A stretch of DNA of 64,000 bases from Macrococcus carouselicus (GCF_004359515.1 NZ_SCWD01000002.1:1-64000); one strand, 5' to 3'. Numbered from the stretch's first letter, positions 46,007 to 59,467 are shown. Notes: a model not told the origin generated them from the letters alone. Made by a program: numbers and translations.

Positions 46007-46903
46007 ATGTTAAATATCCAGCATGTTACGAAATACTTTGGCCGTTTCACGGCTGTCGATAATTTGACGCTTGAAGTACCAAAAGGGGCTATGCTCGGCT
46101 TTCTCGGCGGAAACGGGGCCGGCAAGACGACCACTTTCCGCATGATACTGGGACTGCTGGAACGTGATGCTGGGGAGATCACCTACAACGGTCAGCCCAT
46201 CACCTATCAGATGACCGACAGTATCGGTTATCTGCCGGAAGAACGAGGTCTTAATCCGAAGCTGAAGGTCTCTGAACAGCTTCATTACCTTGCCAGCCTG
46301 AAGGGCATGAGGAAAAATGATATCAAACGTGAGCTTGATTACTGGCTGGAACGATTCGAGGTCACTGAAAATAAGGAGAAGAAGATTGAGGCATTATCCA
46401 AAGGGAATCAGCAGAAGATTCAGCTGATTGGCGCCATCATTCATCAGCCGGAGCTTCTTATTCTTGATGAACCGTTCAGCGGGCTTGATCCAGTCAATGT
46501 GGAGCTATTGAAGTCGGCAGTCAAGGAGATCAACGAAGGCGGTGCAACTATTGTCTTCAGTTCACACCGTATGGAGCACGTCGAGGAGATGTGTGACAGA
46601 GTATGCATTCTGGACAGAGGCGCGACGGTCGTCGAAGGGGATATCCAGCAGGTGAAGCATGATTTCGGTCGCAAGGAAATCATCATCCGAGGCGACCATG
46701 ATTTCACGAAACTGAAGGAGATGCCGGGTGTGATCGCCTACAAGGAGAACCGCCAGGATGTCAGACTGACCATCGATTATATCGAAGCGGCACCTGCTAT
46801 ATTTGAAGCGGTGAGCCATATGGGATTTGTGTCACGTTTTGAAGTCGCAGAACCCTCTCTGAATGATATTTTCCTCGCAAAGGTGGGACGCCATCATGAA
46901 TAA
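46007..46903 (+). CDS. ABC transporter ATP-binding protein, NatA-like
   Basis: The 298-residue ATPase has Walker A GGNGAGKTT (about 35-43), the signature region LSKGNQQKIQLIGAIIHQP, Walker B LLILDEPFSGLDPVN and the H-loop FSSHRMEHVEEM. The long C-terminal extension is typical of the NatA/YhaQ/EcsA-like exporters with DUF4162. Partner of the permease that starts inside its end. GGAAAGGATGG precedes the ATG. Substrate unknown; Na+ is one known cargo of NatAB. Confidence 0.88.
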   Translation: MLNIQHVTKYFGRFTAVDNLTLEVPKGAMLGFLGGNGAGKTTTFRMILGLLERDAGEITYNGQPITYQMTDSIGYLPEERGLNPKLKVSEQLHYLASLKGMRKNDIKRELDYWLERFEVTENKEKKIEALSKGNQQKIQLIGAIIHQPELLILDEPFSGLDPVNVELLKSAVKEINEGGATIVFSSHRMEHVEEMCDRVCILDRGATVVEGDIQQVKHDFGRKEIIIRGDHDFTKLKEMPGVIAYKENRQDVRLTIDYIEAAPAIFEAVSHMGFVSRFEVAEPSLNDIFLAKVGRHHE

Positions 46904-48116
46904 ATTTATGACGACATTTTCAATGACTTATCTCAAAAAAGTGACAAGCCGCTCATTCATGATCACGACATTGATACTCATGCTTGCTGTAATCGCTTTG
47001 AGCAATATGGACAGAATAGTCGATTTCTTTGATCACAGTGAAGATGAAGTGACTGCTGTAGCGGGTGCGCCTGACTTACAGGATGCTTTTATCACAACAT
47101 ATCATCAGACGGACAAGCAGATGAAGCTGAAGAAGGTCGACCTTGCTGCAGGTAAAAAAGGAATAGAAGATGACACCTACAAGCAGCTGGTCGAGATCAA
47201 GGCGCATGAAGGACAGCTGAATGCTACTATCTATTCAAAGGACAGCGCCGACATCGAACCGGTTCAGACGACTCTGTCAGCTGTACAGAGCAGCCGGGTT
47301 GCGCAGACGCTGGACCTGACCCCCGCCGAACTGAAGTTACTTACAGCCCCCGCACAAGTGGATGAGAAGATCATAGGCGGGCAGAATAATCAGGTTGATG
47401 ATAATGAGAAATTCGTTAATATCGCTGTTGTCTATATCGGCCTGTTCCTGATCTTTTTGGTATCTGTGAACTATGCCAGTCAGATTGCAACGGAAATTGC
47501 GATGGAGAAATCATCGCGCGTCATCGAAATGATTGTGACCAGCGTATCACCTGTCAATCACATGATGGCGAAGATCGCTGCTATTATAGCAGTAGCCTTA
47601 ACACAGATTCTGGCAGTCGCTCTGACCATCATCGCCAGCATCTATATCTTTGATTTAAACGAAGTGCTGAAATCATTTGATATCACTTTTGGTCCTGGCA
47701 CTATCCGGATCATTATCTATACGCTGATCTTTCTGTTGCTGGGCTTGCTGATGAACGTGAGTATCTCCGCTATCATCGGCGCACTGACGAACCGTGTGGA
47801 AGATATCGCACAGGCTGTGATGCCAATCACCTTCATCAATCTTGCAGCCTTTTATATCGCCATCTTCAATCTATCGACACCGGATAATATGCTGGTCAAG
47901 GTGACGAGTTATATCCCGTTCTTCACACCGATCGTCATGCTGCTCAGAACATTATCCAGCCATATCACTGACTTTGAACTCAACATCGGCATCGTCATCT
48001 GTATCCTGACCATTATCCTCTCCCTGCTGCTTGCAGCCCGGATTTATAAGGGGAGCGTCTTCAGTTACGGTAAAGGTCTGATCAATAACTTCAGACAGGC
48101 CTTGTCGATGAAATAG
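46896..48116 (+). CDS. ABC-2 type permease, NatB/YhaP-like
   Basis: The 406-residue membrane protein has one N-terminal helix (SFMITTLILMLAVIALSNM), a large extracytoplasmic domain (about 45-170) and five to six C-terminal helices, with EIAMEKSSRVIEMIVTSVSP as the conserved cytoplasmic loop of NatB-type permeases. The ATG at 46896 overlaps the end of the ATPase gene, with AGGTGG upstream. The pair probably exports ions or small peptides. Confidence 0.87.
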   Translation: MNKFMTTFSMTYLKKVTSRSFMITTLILMLAVIALSNMDRIVDFFDHSEDEVTAVAGAPDLQDAFITTYHQTDKQMKLKKVDLAAGKKGIEDDTYKQLVEIKAHEGQLNATIYSKDSADIEPVQTTLSAVQSSRVAQTLDLTPAELKLLTAPAQVDEKIIGGQNNQVDDNEKFVNIAVVYIGLFLIFLVSVNYASQIATEIAMEKSSRVIEMIVTSVSPVNHMMAKIAAIIAVALTQILAVALTIIASIYIFDLNEVLKSFDITFGPGTIRIIIYTLIFLLLGLLMNVSISAIIGALTNRVEDIAQAVMPITFINLAAFYIAIFNLSTPDNMLVKVTSYIPFFTPIVMLLRTLSSHITDFELNIGIVICILTIILSLLLAARIYKGSVFSYGKGLINNFRQALSMK

Positions 48117-48211
48117 CATTGTCACATAATTTTAACCATTCCACACTTTCTTAATCATCCTCTTTGGTATAAAATTTATACTATACATTATTTATTGATG
48201 AGGAGATCATG

Positions 48212-48874
48212 ATGAAAAATAAAGGAAATATAATATTTGCAATGCTGCTGGCATTAATCGTCATCGCCGCGATCGCCGCTATGATTATTTTCAATCAGAA
48301 GAATTCAGCTGACGAATCTAATACGACTGAAGAGACCGCTGAAATTGATGTCTCAGGGCAGCCGATGCTCGGCAAAAAAGATGCGCCGGTGACTTTAGTG
48401 GAATTTGGGGATTTTCTGTGTCCTGCATGTAAATATTATGATATGGAAATTCAGCCGGAACTGATTAAAAAATATGTGGATAAAGGTGAACTGAAGATGT
48501 ACTTCGTCAATACGCCCTTCCACGGTGCCGATTCCCTGCGCGGTGCACATGCGGCAGAATATATCCGGAAGAATAATCCCGACAAATACTGGGACTTTCA
48601 CAATGCGCTGTTTGAAGCACAGCCGACGACCCATACTGAAGGAGAGAGCTGGCTGACAGCAGATCTCATCAAGAAAACGGCACAGAAAATCGGCATCAAG
48701 CATGCAGATAAAGTCGTTGCAGCAAAAGAGGATGAAGCGGTCAATCATGATATCGACCTGTACAAAAAACATAACGTAACGCAGACACCGACGATTATTA
48801 TCGATGGTAAAACAGTCAGCAATCCGTTGGAAATCAAGGAAATTGAACAAGCGATTGAATCGGCGAAGAAATAA
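48212..48874 (+). CDS. thiol-disulfide oxidoreductase, BdbD/DsbA-like
   Basis: The 220-residue protein has an N-terminal membrane anchor (IIFAMLLALIVIAAIAAMIIF), a short linker, and a thioredoxin-fold domain with the active-site motif CPAC in FGDFLCPACKYY (about residue 70-75) plus the cis-proline TQTPTIII near 195. It forms disulfides in exported proteins. The second ATG (48212) is better spaced from GAGGAG than 48209. Its stop overlaps the bdbC-like start (TAATG), marking an operon. Confidence 0.9.
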   Translation: MKNKGNIIFAMLLALIVIAAIAAMIIFNQKNSADESNTTEETAEIDVSGQPMLGKKDAPVTLVEFGDFLCPACKYYDMEIQPELIKKYVDKGELKMYFVNTPFHGADSLRGAHAAEYIRKNNPDKYWDFHNALFEAQPTTHTEGESWLTADLIKKTAQKIGIKHADKVVAAKEDEAVNHDIDLYKKHNVTQTPTIIIDGKTVSNPLEIKEIEQAIESAKK

Positions 48875-49290
48875 TGCAGAAGAATACGCAGCTGTTTTTT
48901 GCCGCATGGATTGTTGCGATCACTGCGATGCTCGGCAGTCTGTTCTTTTCAGAAATCAGGCATTTCGTGCCTTGTGAACTTTGCTGGTATCAGCGGATTC
49001 TGATGTATCCACTTGTGTTTATACTTGGTTTCGCTGCTTTAAGAGAAGACTACAAAATCAAATATCTGGTACTGATGTTCTCGGTTCTGGGATTCTGCTT
49101 CTCGGTCTATCATTATCTCGAACAGAAGCTGCCAGGTTTTGCACCGGTTAAAGCGTGTGTGGGCGGCGTACCATGTAATACCCAGTATATCAACTGGGGT
49201 GGTTTCATCACTATTCCCTTTCTGGCAGGCACTGCTTTTCTGCTCATTACAATCTGCATGCTGCTCATCAGACGTCCCAATAACTCGTAA
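48874..49290 (+). CDS. disulfide bond formation protein, BdbC/DsbB-like
   Basis: The 138-residue four-helix membrane protein has the quinone-side Cys pair in CELCWYQRILMYP (about 34-46) and the second pair in ACVGGVPCNTQYINWGG (about 90-106), the two catalytic pairs of DsbB/BdbC. It re-oxidises the partner oxidoreductase encoded just upstream, passing electrons to quinone. The start shares one base with the upstream stop. Confidence 0.92.
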   Translation: MQKNTQLFFAAWIVAITAMLGSLFFSEIRHFVPCELCWYQRILMYPLVFILGFAALREDYKIKYLVLMFSVLGFCFSVYHYLEQKLPGFAPVKACVGGVPCNTQYINWGGFITIPFLAGTAFLLITICMLLIRRPNNS

Positions 49291-49293
49291 TCT

Positions 49294-49321
49294 GAAGCGA
49301 TGGATAATCCATCGCTTCTTT
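49294..49321 (+). terminator. terminator after the disulfide pair
   Basis: Perfect 11-base stem GAAGCGATGGA/TCCATCGCTTC with a 3-base loop, then T3. It marks the right border of the block inserted between dnaN and yaaA. A TATAAT at 49358-49363 downstream could serve yaaA-recF-gyrBA. Confidence 0.75.
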
Positions 49322-49399
49322 CAGTTGATAAGGCATGCAATTCTGGCTGAAAAAAGGTATAATTATATGATGACTTATACGGATAGGAGGAACCGTGAC

Positions 49400-49624
49400 A
49401 TGTTGAATGAAGTAGAGTTTGATAGTCAGATCACTCTCGGACAGCTGCTTAAATCTGAAGGGATTATAGGCACAGGCGGTCAGGCGAAATGGTTTTTACA
49501 GGAGAACACGGTATACCTGAACGGCACGCTGGAAACGAGAAGAGGAAAGAAGCTTGCTCAGAATGATATCGTTGATGTTGAAGGTGTGGGCAAGTTCAAG
49601 ATTTCTTATTCTGAAGAAGGATGA
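49400..49624 (+). CDS. yaaA: S4-domain protein YaaA
   Basis: 74 residues: [42 protein letters not shown], then [14 protein letters not shown], a complete S4 RNA-binding fold. The ATG at 49400 has GGAGG nine bases upstream. A much longer open frame to 49139 belongs to another frame of the bdbC-like gene and is not coding. The stop overlaps the recF ATG (ATGA). Usually sits directly after dnaN. Confidence 0.94.
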   Translation: MLNEVEFDSQITLGQLLKSEGIIGTGGQAKWFLQENTVYLNGTLETRRGKKLAQNDIVDVEGVGKFKISYSEEG

Positions 49625-50724
49625 GATTAAAAGAACTGAATCTGACGCATTTCCGTAATTATGATCAAGTTTCGCTGCATTTTCATGATGAAGTGAATGT
49701 GCTGATCGGTTCCAATGCGCAAGGAAAAACGAACTTGCTGGAAGCTATTTATTGTCTTGCGCTGGCCAAGAGTCATCGGGCCACGCAGGATAAGGAACTG
49801 ATACAGTGGAATAGTGACTTTGCACTCATTGAAGGTGAGCTGGAGTACCGTTATGGCACGATGCCGCTTTCCCTCCAAATATCTGCTAAAGGCAAAAAGG
49901 CGAAGGCCAATCATCTTGAGCAGAGTAAACTGACCCAGTATGTCGGGCATATGAATGTCGTGCTCTTCGCACCGGAAGACCTGAATCTGGTCAAAGGCAG
50001 TCCGCAGGTCAGACGGCGTTTTATCGATATAGAAATCGGTCAGATTTCTGCTGTCTATCTGAATGACCTGTCTAATTACCAGCGTATACTGAAACAGAAG
50101 AATCATTATCTGAAGCAGCTTAAATCAAATCCGAACAGTGACCGTACAATGCTTGAAGTGCTCAATCAGCAGTTTACTGACTATGCGGTCAGACTGACGT
50201 TAAGGCGCCAGCAGTTTATTGAACAGCTGGAGAAGAAGGCGATTGAAATTCATAGCGGCATCACAAAGGACAAGGAAGCCTTAAGAGTCCATTATGAGTC
50301 AAGCCTTGAAATCAGTGAGGACATCATCGATCGAACATACGACAGACTGACATCAATGATGGACCGTGAGATAGAACGGATGACCAGTCTCTATGGCCCT
50401 CATCGTGATGACCTGGCGTTTACAATCAATGACATTGATGTTCAGACCTATGGCTCGCAAGGTCAGCAGCGAACGACTGCCCTATCGATCAAGCTTGCGG
50501 AAATTGAATTAATCAACGAAGAAGTCGGAGAATATCCGATTTTATTATTGGATGACGTCTTGAGTGAACTGGATGACAGTCGACAGACCCACCTTCTGAC
50601 AACCATCCAGCATAAGGTCCAGACATTTGTCACGACCACTTCTGTTGATGGAATAGAACACGAAACAATCAAAGAGGCAAAGTTATTCTTTGTCGATCAA
50701 GGCAGTATAACTAATAAAGAGTAG
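49621..50724 (+). CDS. recF: DNA replication and repair protein RecF
   Basis: The 367-residue SMC-like ATPase has Walker [16 protein letters not shown] (about 30-44), the signature [16 protein letters not shown] (about 280-295) and Walker [14 protein letters not shown]. It binds gapped DNA and directs RecR/RecO to load RecA. It overlaps yaaA by four bases and abuts gyrB. Confidence 0.97.
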   Translation: MRLKELNLTHFRNYDQVSLHFHDEVNVLIGSNAQGKTNLLEAIYCLALAKSHRATQDKELIQWNSDFALIEGELEYRYGTMPLSLQISAKGKKAKANHLEQSKLTQYVGHMNVVLFAPEDLNLVKGSPQVRRRFIDIEIGQISAVYLNDLSNYQRILKQKNHYLKQLKSNPNSDRTMLEVLNQQFTDYAVRLTLRRQQFIEQLEKKAIEIHSGITKDKEALRVHYESSLEISEDIIDRTYDRLTSMMDREIERMTSLYGPHRDDLAFTINDIDVQTYGSQGQQRTTALSIKLAEIELINEEVGEYPILLLDDVLSELDDSRQTHLLTTIQHKVQTFVTTTSVDGIEHETIKEAKLFFVDQGSITNKE

Positions 50725-52647
<1,923 letters not shown>

Positions 52648-52658
52648 GAGGCGCCGAA

Positions 52659-55307
52659 ATGGCTGAAAACAATGAAAGATTACAGGAAAGAAATATCAGT
52701 AAGGAGATGCGTGAGTCGTTCCTTGACTACGCGATGAGTGTGATTGTCGCACGTGCTCTGCCTGATGTCAGAGATGGTATGAAACCTGTTCATCGCCGTA
52801 TTCTCTACGGCATGAATGACCAGGGCATGACTGCTGACAAACCCTACAAGAAATCAGCTCGTATCGTCGGTGACGTCATGGGTAAATATCACCCGCACGG
52901 TGATTCATCAATCTACGAGGCGATGGTCCGTATGGCACAGGACTTCAGCTTCCGCTACCCGCTTGTCGACGGTCAGGGTAACTTCGGTTCCATGGACGGC
53001 GACGGGGCTGCGGCAATGCGTTACACAGAAGCCCGCATGACAAAGCTCGCGATGGAGATGATGCGTGACATCAACAAAGATACCATCGACTTCACCGATA
53101 ACTATGACGGTAATGAACGTGAACCTGTCGTCTTACCTGCCCGTTTCCCGAATTTACTCGTGAACGGCGCCTCGGGTATCGCAGTCGGTATGGCGACCAA
53201 TATTCCGCCGCACAACATGAACGAAGTGATCGACGGGGTTCTCGCTCTCAGTCATAACCCTGACCTGACCATATCTGAATTAATGGATTATATCAGCGGT
53301 CCTGATTTTCCGACTGCCGGGCTGATTTTAGGTCGCAGTGGTATCCGCCGTGCTTATGAGACAGGGCGCGGCTCTGTTATCATGCGCGCGAAGACACTGA
53401 TTGAAACACGCAAGAACGGCAAGGAAACAATCATCGTCACTGAAATCCCTTATCAGGTCAATAAAGCGAAGCTCGTTGAGAAAATCGCAGAACTGGCTCG
53501 AGATAAGAAGATTGACGGCATCACTGATTTACGTGATGAAACAAGCTTAAAAGAAGGCGTCAGAATTGTCATTGATATCCGCCGCGATGCCAATGCCAAC
53601 GTGATTCTGAACAATCTATATAAATTAACACCGCTGCAGACGACATTCGGCATGAACATGCTCGCTATCGTCAATAAAAAGCCTGAACTGCTGAATTTAA
53701 AACAGATGCTATTCCATTACCTGGAGCATCAGAAAATCGTTATCCGCCGCCGCACCGCCTATAACCTGAAAAAAGCAGAAGACCGTGCGCATTTACTGGA
53801 AGGTCTGCGTATAGCACTCGATGATATCGATAGAATCATCGAGTTGATCCGGGCGTCAGAGAATGATCATGTGGCCATCAGTGAACTGCAGAACCAGTTC
53901 AGTTTATCAGAGCGTCAGGCTCAGGCCATTCTTGATATGCGACTTCGTCGTCTGACAGGACTGGAACGCGATAAAATTGAATCAGAGTATCAGGAACTGA
54001 TGAATTATATTGCAGAATTAAAAGAAATCTTAGCGAATGAAGAACGTATTCTGGAGATCATTCGTGAGGAACTGACTGAAATCAAGGAGAAGTTCGGTGA
54101 TGGTCGTCGTACAGAGATCACGGTCGGCGGCTACGATCAGCTGGAAGATGAAGATCTGATTCCAGAAGACCATGTCGTCATCACACTCAGTCATAATAAC
54201 TACATCAAACGACTGTCTGCCTCAACATACCGTGCACAGCACCGCGGTGGACGTGGGGTGCAGGGCATGAATACGATTGAAGATGACTTCGTCAGCCAGA
54301 TTGTGACCACTTCAACGCATGATCACGTCCTGTTCTTCACCAATAAGGGTCGTGTCTACAAGCTGAAGGGCTACGAGATTCCGGAACTGTCACGTCAGTC
54401 TAAAGGAATCCCGGTCGTGAATGCGCTTGAGCTTGAGAAGGATGAGACCATCAGCCAGATGATTGCGGTTAAGAATCTGGAGCGTGAAGATGCTTTCATT
54501 ATCTTCGCAACAAAGAAAGGTCTCGTTAAACGATCCAGCCTCTCCAACTTTGCCCGCATCAATAAGAACGGTAAGATTGCCATCAACTTCCGTGAAGATG
54601 ATGAACTGGTCGGTGTCCGTCTGTCTGAAGGGGGCAATCAGCTGATCATCGGTACAAGAAAGGCCTCACTGATCCGTTTCGAAGAAGAAACACTGCGACC
54701 ACTCGGCCGTACAGCAGCCGGTGTCAAAGGTATCTCTCTCAGACAAGGCGATGAAGTGATCGGTCTTGATATAGTGAGACCGGATAGTGAGGAAGAGATT
54801 CTCATCGTCACTGAAAAAGGATACGGCAAGCGTACGACCGTTAAGGACTATCGTCTGTCTCACCGCGGTGGGATGGGTATCAAGACGGCGGCATTGACGG
54901 ACAGAAATGGTTCACTTGTCTATATGGCGACTGTCACAGGAGACGAGGACCTGATGATTGTGACAGATAAAGGTGTTATCATTCGTCTTGATGTCAACTC
55001 AATTTCCCGTACAGGCCGTAGTACACAGGGTGTCAAACTGATCCGTCTCTCTGATGATCAGTTTGTAGCAACAGTGGCTAAGGTTCAGAAGGAAGAGGAA
55101 GAAGTTCTTGCCCCTCAGGAAGAAAATCTGACAGCTGTCATACAGGGAAAACACGATGAAGATATTGAGCAGGCTGATGGTCACTTAACCGGTGAAGCTG
55201 AAGAAGTGACTGAAGAAGCTGAGGAAGATATTTTTGAGGACAGCGATGATGTTGAGACACTGGACGAACTGAAGAACGAGGAAAATGAATTATTTCCTGA
55301 GAAATAA
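52659..55307 (+). CDS. gyrA: DNA gyrase subunit A
   Basis: The 882-residue protein has the N-terminal breakage-reunion domain with the catalytic Tyr in [11 protein letters not shown] (about 123), the quinolone region [19 protein letters not shown] with the wild-type Ser-Ser..Glu residues, and the C-terminal pinwheel with the GyrA-box QRGGRGVQG-type sequence ([10 protein letters not shown]). The end carries an acidic tail rich in Glu/Asp (about 815-882). The sequence predicts quinolone susceptibility at GyrA. Confidence 0.98.
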   Translation: MAENNERLQERNISKEMRESFLDYAMSVIVARALPDVRDGMKPVHRRILYGMNDQGMTADKPYKKSARIVGDVMGKYHPHGDSSIYEAMVRMAQDFSFRYPLVDGQGNFGSMDGDGAAAMRYTEARMTKLAMEMMRDINKDTIDFTDNYDGNEREPVVLPARFPNLLVNGASGIAVGMATNIPPHNMNEVIDGVLALSHNPDLTISELMDYISGPDFPTAGLILGRSGIRRAYETGRGSVIMRAKTLIETRKNGKETIIVTEIPYQVNKAKLVEKIAELARDKKIDGITDLRDETSLKEGVRIVIDIRRDANANVILNNLYKLTPLQTTFGMNMLAIVNKKPELLNLKQMLFHYLEHQKIVIRRRTAYNLKKAEDRAHLLEGLRIALDDIDRIIELIRASENDHVAISELQNQFSLSERQAQAILDMRLRRLTGLERDKIESEYQELMNYIAELKEILANEERILEIIREELTEIKEKFGDGRRTEITVGGYDQLEDEDLIPEDHVVITLSHNNYIKRLSASTYRAQHRGGRGVQGMNTIEDDFVSQIVTTSTHDHVLFFTNKGRVYKLKGYEIPELSRQSKGIPVVNALELEKDETISQMIAVKNLEREDAFIIFATKKGLVKRSSLSNFARINKNGKIAINFREDDELVGVRLSEGGNQLIIGTRKASLIRFEEETLRPLGRTAAGVKGISLRQGDEVIGLDIVRPDSEEEILIVTEKGYGKRTTVKDYRLSHRGGMGIKTAALTDRNGSLVYMATVTGDEDLMIVTDKGVIIRLDVNSISRTGRSTQGVKLIRLSDDQFVATVAKVQKEEEEVLAPQEENLTAVIQGKHDEDIEQADGHLTGEAEEVTEEAEEDIFEDSDDVETLDELKNEENELFPEK

Positions 55308-55308
55308 C

Positions 55309-55342
55309 AAGAAGGAGCATGCTGAACTGCACGCTCCTTCTT
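55309..55342. terminator. bidirectional terminator gyrA/nnrD
   Basis: Perfect 10-base stem AAGAAGGAGC/GCTCCTTCTT with extra pairs inside the 14-base loop, at the end of two convergent genes. Confidence 0.85.
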
Positions 55343-56152
55343 TTACTGTTCAAGTCGTTTCATCATATAGGGGATTTCATCGATTATTTTCGATGGAGGA
55401 ATCACATACATGGTCTCTGACAGCTGGTCGCCGATCTTACTATGGATATAGACGGCATACTGAATGGCATCTTCTAATCCGAACTGTCCGACAAGACCGG
55501 CCAGCATGCCTGCTAACGTGTCACCCATACCGCCTGATGCCATGGCAGGATTACCCTTGTTGATCTTATAGTCGCCGGATTTCAGATAGAGTTCCGTGTG
55601 ATGCTTCTTCAGAATAACATGAGCGCCGAGTTTGTCTGCTGAAGCACGGTTCTTGTCAGGTGTCTGTTCGTCAATCGGGATACCGCTGAGCCGTTCCCAT
55701 TCCATCTCATGGGGCGTGAAGATGACCTCACAGTCAGGAAGCGGATGACGCAGCTTGCTCAGGATGGTGATCGCATCTCCGTCAATGATCACCGTCTGAT
55801 GAGGCTGGATGTGCTGAAAGATGAACGTCAGTGTATTGTTCCCCTTGATATCAAGTCCAAGTCCCGGACCGACAAGAATACAGTCCGCTTCTGTCACGAG
55901 TTTCGTGAGCCGCTTGATATCTGCCAGATCACTGACCATCGCTTCCGGACAGCGTGAGTGCAGCGCCGCATGGTTGGAGTGATGGGTGCAGACTGTTGTC
56001 AGCCCGCCACCGCTATAGACACAGGCCCGTGTTGACAGCATGATGGAGCCGCCCATATTCTGATTGCCACCGATGAGCAGAATTCTGCCGTAATCCCCTT
56101 TGTGCGTCTTTGCTTCACGTTCTGGTATAGTGATGCTGTCAATAATCTGCAT
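55343..56152 (-). CDS. nnrD: ADP-dependent (S)-NAD(P)H-hydrate dehydratase
   Basis: The 269-residue ribokinase-like enzyme has GRILLIGGNQNMGGSIMLS, VIDGDAITIL, a TPHEMEWERL stretch and the C-terminal GNPAMASGGMGDTLAGMLAG with the GMGD catalytic Asp. It repairs hydrated NAD(P)H. It lacks the N-terminal epimerase domain of larger NnrE-NnrD fusions. It lies alone on the minus strand between gyrA and serS, as in staphylococci. Confidence 0.95.
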   Translation of the reverse strand: MQIIDSITIPEREAKTHKGDYGRILLIGGNQNMGGSIMLSTRACVYSGGGLTTVCTHHSNHAALHSRCPEAMVSDLADIKRLTKLVTEADCILVGPGLGLDIKGNNTLTFIFQHIQPHQTVIIDGDAITILSKLRHPLPDCEVIFTPHEMEWERLSGIPIDEQTPDKNRASADKLGAHVILKKHHTELYLKSGDYKINKGNPAMASGGMGDTLAGMLAGLVGQFGLEDAIQYAVYIHSKIGDQLSETMYVIPPSKIIDEIPYMMKRLEQ

Positions 56153-56197
56153 AATGAAACTCCCTTTAATTTAATATCATCATTCTAACAGAATAAT

Positions 56198-56226
56198 TTG
56201 CATTCTTAAAGTTTGTCTGATATTAT
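56198..56226 (+). promoter_or_regulatory. serS promoter
   Basis: TTGCAT (56198-56203) and TATTAT (56221-56226) with a 17-base spacer; the transcript would start near 56233, right ahead of the T-box leader. Confidence 0.72.
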
Positions 56227-56232
56227 ATAGAA

Positions 56233-56446
56233 AACTTAATAAGATATTGTCTCGGAATAAGTACTTTCCCCATCTTTCCAAGAGAGTCAGTGGCTGCTGT
56301 GAACTGATAAAGATAAGAAACGAATTCTATCCGACAGAGAAGACAATCGGACTAACCGTTATGTTAATGGAGTGAACAGCTTTAGCTGTTAATTAGGGTG
56401 GCAACGCGTAATACCACGTCCCTTTCAAGGGACGTGGTATTTTTTT
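56233..56446 (+). promoter_or_regulatory. T-box leader controlling serS
   Basis: The leader has Stem I-like AGAGAGTCAGTGG...GTGAACTGAT, and the conserved T-box AGGGTGGCAACGCG (56395-56408). The TGGC pairs with the GCCA end of tRNA-Ser (discriminator G, as in the tRNA at 11519). A terminator follows at 56411-56446: a 14-base stem ATACCACGTCCCTT with its complement, then T7. Uncharged tRNA-Ser should favour antitermination. A candidate serine specifier UCU lies in the GAATTCTATCC stretch near 56320. Confidence 0.9.
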
Positions 56447-56466
56447 GTCCCCAAAAATAAATATGA

Positions 56467-57753
<1,287 letters not shown>

Positions 57754-57758
57754 CGGAT

Positions 57759-57793
57759 AAACCTCTATCACTGTTCAGTGATGGAGGTTTTTT
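57759..57793 (+). terminator. serS terminator
   Basis: Stem AACCTCTATCACTG/CAGTGATGGAGGTT with one G-T pair and a 2-base loop, followed by T6. Confidence 0.85.
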
Positions 57794-57851
57794 GGCATAA
57801 CGACACCGTAAAAAGGTTAATAATAAAAAAAGAGATTTTGCGACTTTGCAC

Positions 57852-57880
57852 TTGAATATAAAAAATATATCTGATATATT
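57852..57880 (+). promoter_or_regulatory. promoter of the YceI-family gene
   Basis: TTGAAT (57852-57857) and TATATT (57875-57880), 17-base spacer, 40 bases before the gene. Confidence 0.6.
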
Positions 57881-57920
57881 AAGTATATCATATAAATCAA
57901 ATAAGAAAGAGGTAATTTAA

Positions 57921-58436
57921 ATGACAAACTTCAAATTAGATCCCGTACACAGTTCAGTTGCGTTTTCAATCAAACACTTAATGGTGTCAAAAGTAAAAGG
58001 AGAATTCTCAGAATTCAGCGGTGAGCTGAGCGGTGACGTGAATGACGTTTCTTCATTACAGTTCAAAGGTGCCGTAAAAGTTAATTCAATCAACACCAAA
58101 AATGCTGATCGTGATGGCCATTTAAAATCAGCAGATTTCTTCGATGCTGAACAGTATCCTGAAATTACATTCGTCTCTCAGTCAATCACTGATTCATCTA
58201 TTACCGGTGACTTAACAATCAAAGGTGAAACACATGAGGAAACATTTGACCTGGAATATAATGGTGTCTCAAAAAACCCTATGACAGGTGGAGAAGTAAC
58301 AGGCATCATCGTGACTGGTAAAATTGACCGTGAAAGATACGGTTTAACTTGGAACCAAGCACTTGAAACAGGTGGCGTAATGGTCGGCAAGGAAGTTAAA
58401 TTCGAAGTGGGTGCAGAATTCACGATCGAAGCATAA
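57921..58436 (+). CDS. YceI family protein
   Basis: The 171-residue protein starts FKLDPVHSSVAFSIKHLMVSKVKGEFSEFSG and has the YceI fold: lipocalin-like beta barrel that binds polyprenyl or other isoprenoid molecules. There is no signal peptide, so it should be cytosolic, as in staphylococcal homologues. ATTTAA-spaced AAGAGG precedes the ATG. Between a promoter and a terminator, so monocistronic. Confidence 0.92.
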   Translation: MTNFKLDPVHSSVAFSIKHLMVSKVKGEFSEFSGELSGDVNDVSSLQFKGAVKVNSINTKNADRDGHLKSADFFDAEQYPEITFVSQSITDSSITGDLTIKGETHEETFDLEYNGVSKNPMTGGEVTGIIVTGKIDRERYGLTWNQALETGGVMVGKEVKFEVGAEFTIEA

Positions 58437-58448
58437 GAAATTTTCTTT

Positions 58449-58474
58449 AAGCCATGCAATCGCATGGCTTTTTT
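58449..58474 (+). terminator. terminator after the YceI gene
   Basis: Perfect 9-base stem AAGCCATGC/GCATGGCTT with loop AATC and T6. Confidence 0.9.
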
Positions 58475-58555
58475 GTCGTGAAGTGACATACATTGAGCAA
58501 TCGTACTAATAGTTGTAAAATAAAAGGTATGAAATTTAGCTGAGGAGTTTTTAAT

Positions 58556-59467
58556 TTGAAGATTGATTTACTGAAAACAAGTGTCACTACGCTTATCTTG
58601 CTGGCTGTCACTTTGCTGATACACATAGTGCCAGGTCTGATTATTCTGCTCGCGCCGTTCTCGCTTATTCCGGGAACATACCTCTATATGAAGAGTCGTC
58701 CTTCCTTCTATGTGATGACCGCGATGATAACGGTTGTGTCGATGATCTTCACTTCCATCATCGCCTTCCAGCTTATTCTCGCTATACTGGTTATGAGCTA
58801 TGTGCTCGGGTATCTGCTGGCAGGACGCGCTTCACGTGAGATCATGCTCTTTATCATGACGGTTCTGCTCAGCATGTACACCCTGCTCTCCATCATCTTT
58901 CTCCAGCTGGCAGGTATGATGCCAACGACAAAGGAATGGTTCAGCGAACTGAAAGAGACTTACGGTATGCTGGTCAAAAATGAACTGGAAGCTGGCACAG
59001 TGACTAAGGAAAGTGTCGCCTTGTTCAATTCATCGCTCGATGCGATGCAGATACAGGTTCCCGGTCTAATTGTTCTCAGTCTGTTCCTGCTCATCCTGCT
59101 GACCCTGGTCATCACGCTACCCTTACTGCGTAAATTCAAGATTGCGACACCGAATTTCCGACCGCTTTATTTCTGGGAATTTCCGAAAATAGCACTCTAT
59201 CTTTATTTTGCAGTGAGTATCATCAGCTGGTTTCTGACTCCTGGAGACGTCGTTCTTCTAGGGATAGTCGCTAACTTAAAGTATGTGTTAGAATGGATTA
59301 TGTTCATTCAAGGTTTGTCACTTCTTAGTTTCTTGCTGAAAATCAAACGAATTCCAGCTGCATTCGGTGTGCTGCTCTTTATTCTGGCGTTTCTGCTTGC
59401 GCCGGTGACACAGTTATTCGGTGTACTGGATTTAATTCTCAGAATGAAAACTAAAATCAAACCGTAA
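58556..59467 (+). CDS. yybS: YybS family (DUF2232) membrane protein
   Basis: The 303-residue protein has about eight membrane helices, a loop (about 120-150) between helices, and the DUF2232 end PAAFGVLLFILAFLLAPVTQLFGVLDLILRMK. It starts with TTG, eight bases after GAGGAG. It lies directly before gdpP, as in Bacillus yybS-yybT; its role is unknown. Confidence 0.9.
   Translation: MKIDLLKTSVTTLILLAVTLLIHIVPGLIILLAPFSLIPGTYLYMKSRPSFYVMTAMITVVSMIFTSIIAFQLILAILVMSYVLGYLLAGRASREIMLFIMTVLLSMYTLLSIIFLQLAGMMPTTKEWFSELKETYGMLVKNELEAGTVTKESVALFNSSLDAMQIQVPGLIVLSLFLLILLTLVITLPLLRKFKIATPNFRPLYFWEFPKIALYLYFAVSIISWFLTPGDVVLLGIVANLKYVLEWIMFIQGLSLLSFLLKIKRIPAAFGVLLFILAFLLAPVTQLFGVLDLILRMKTKIKP

Noticed and set aside
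49139-49399. Upstream extension of yaaA to a 161-residue protein
   Set aside because: The extra codons are another frame of the bdbC-like gene and cross its terminator; the S4 protein starts at 49400 with a proper RBS.
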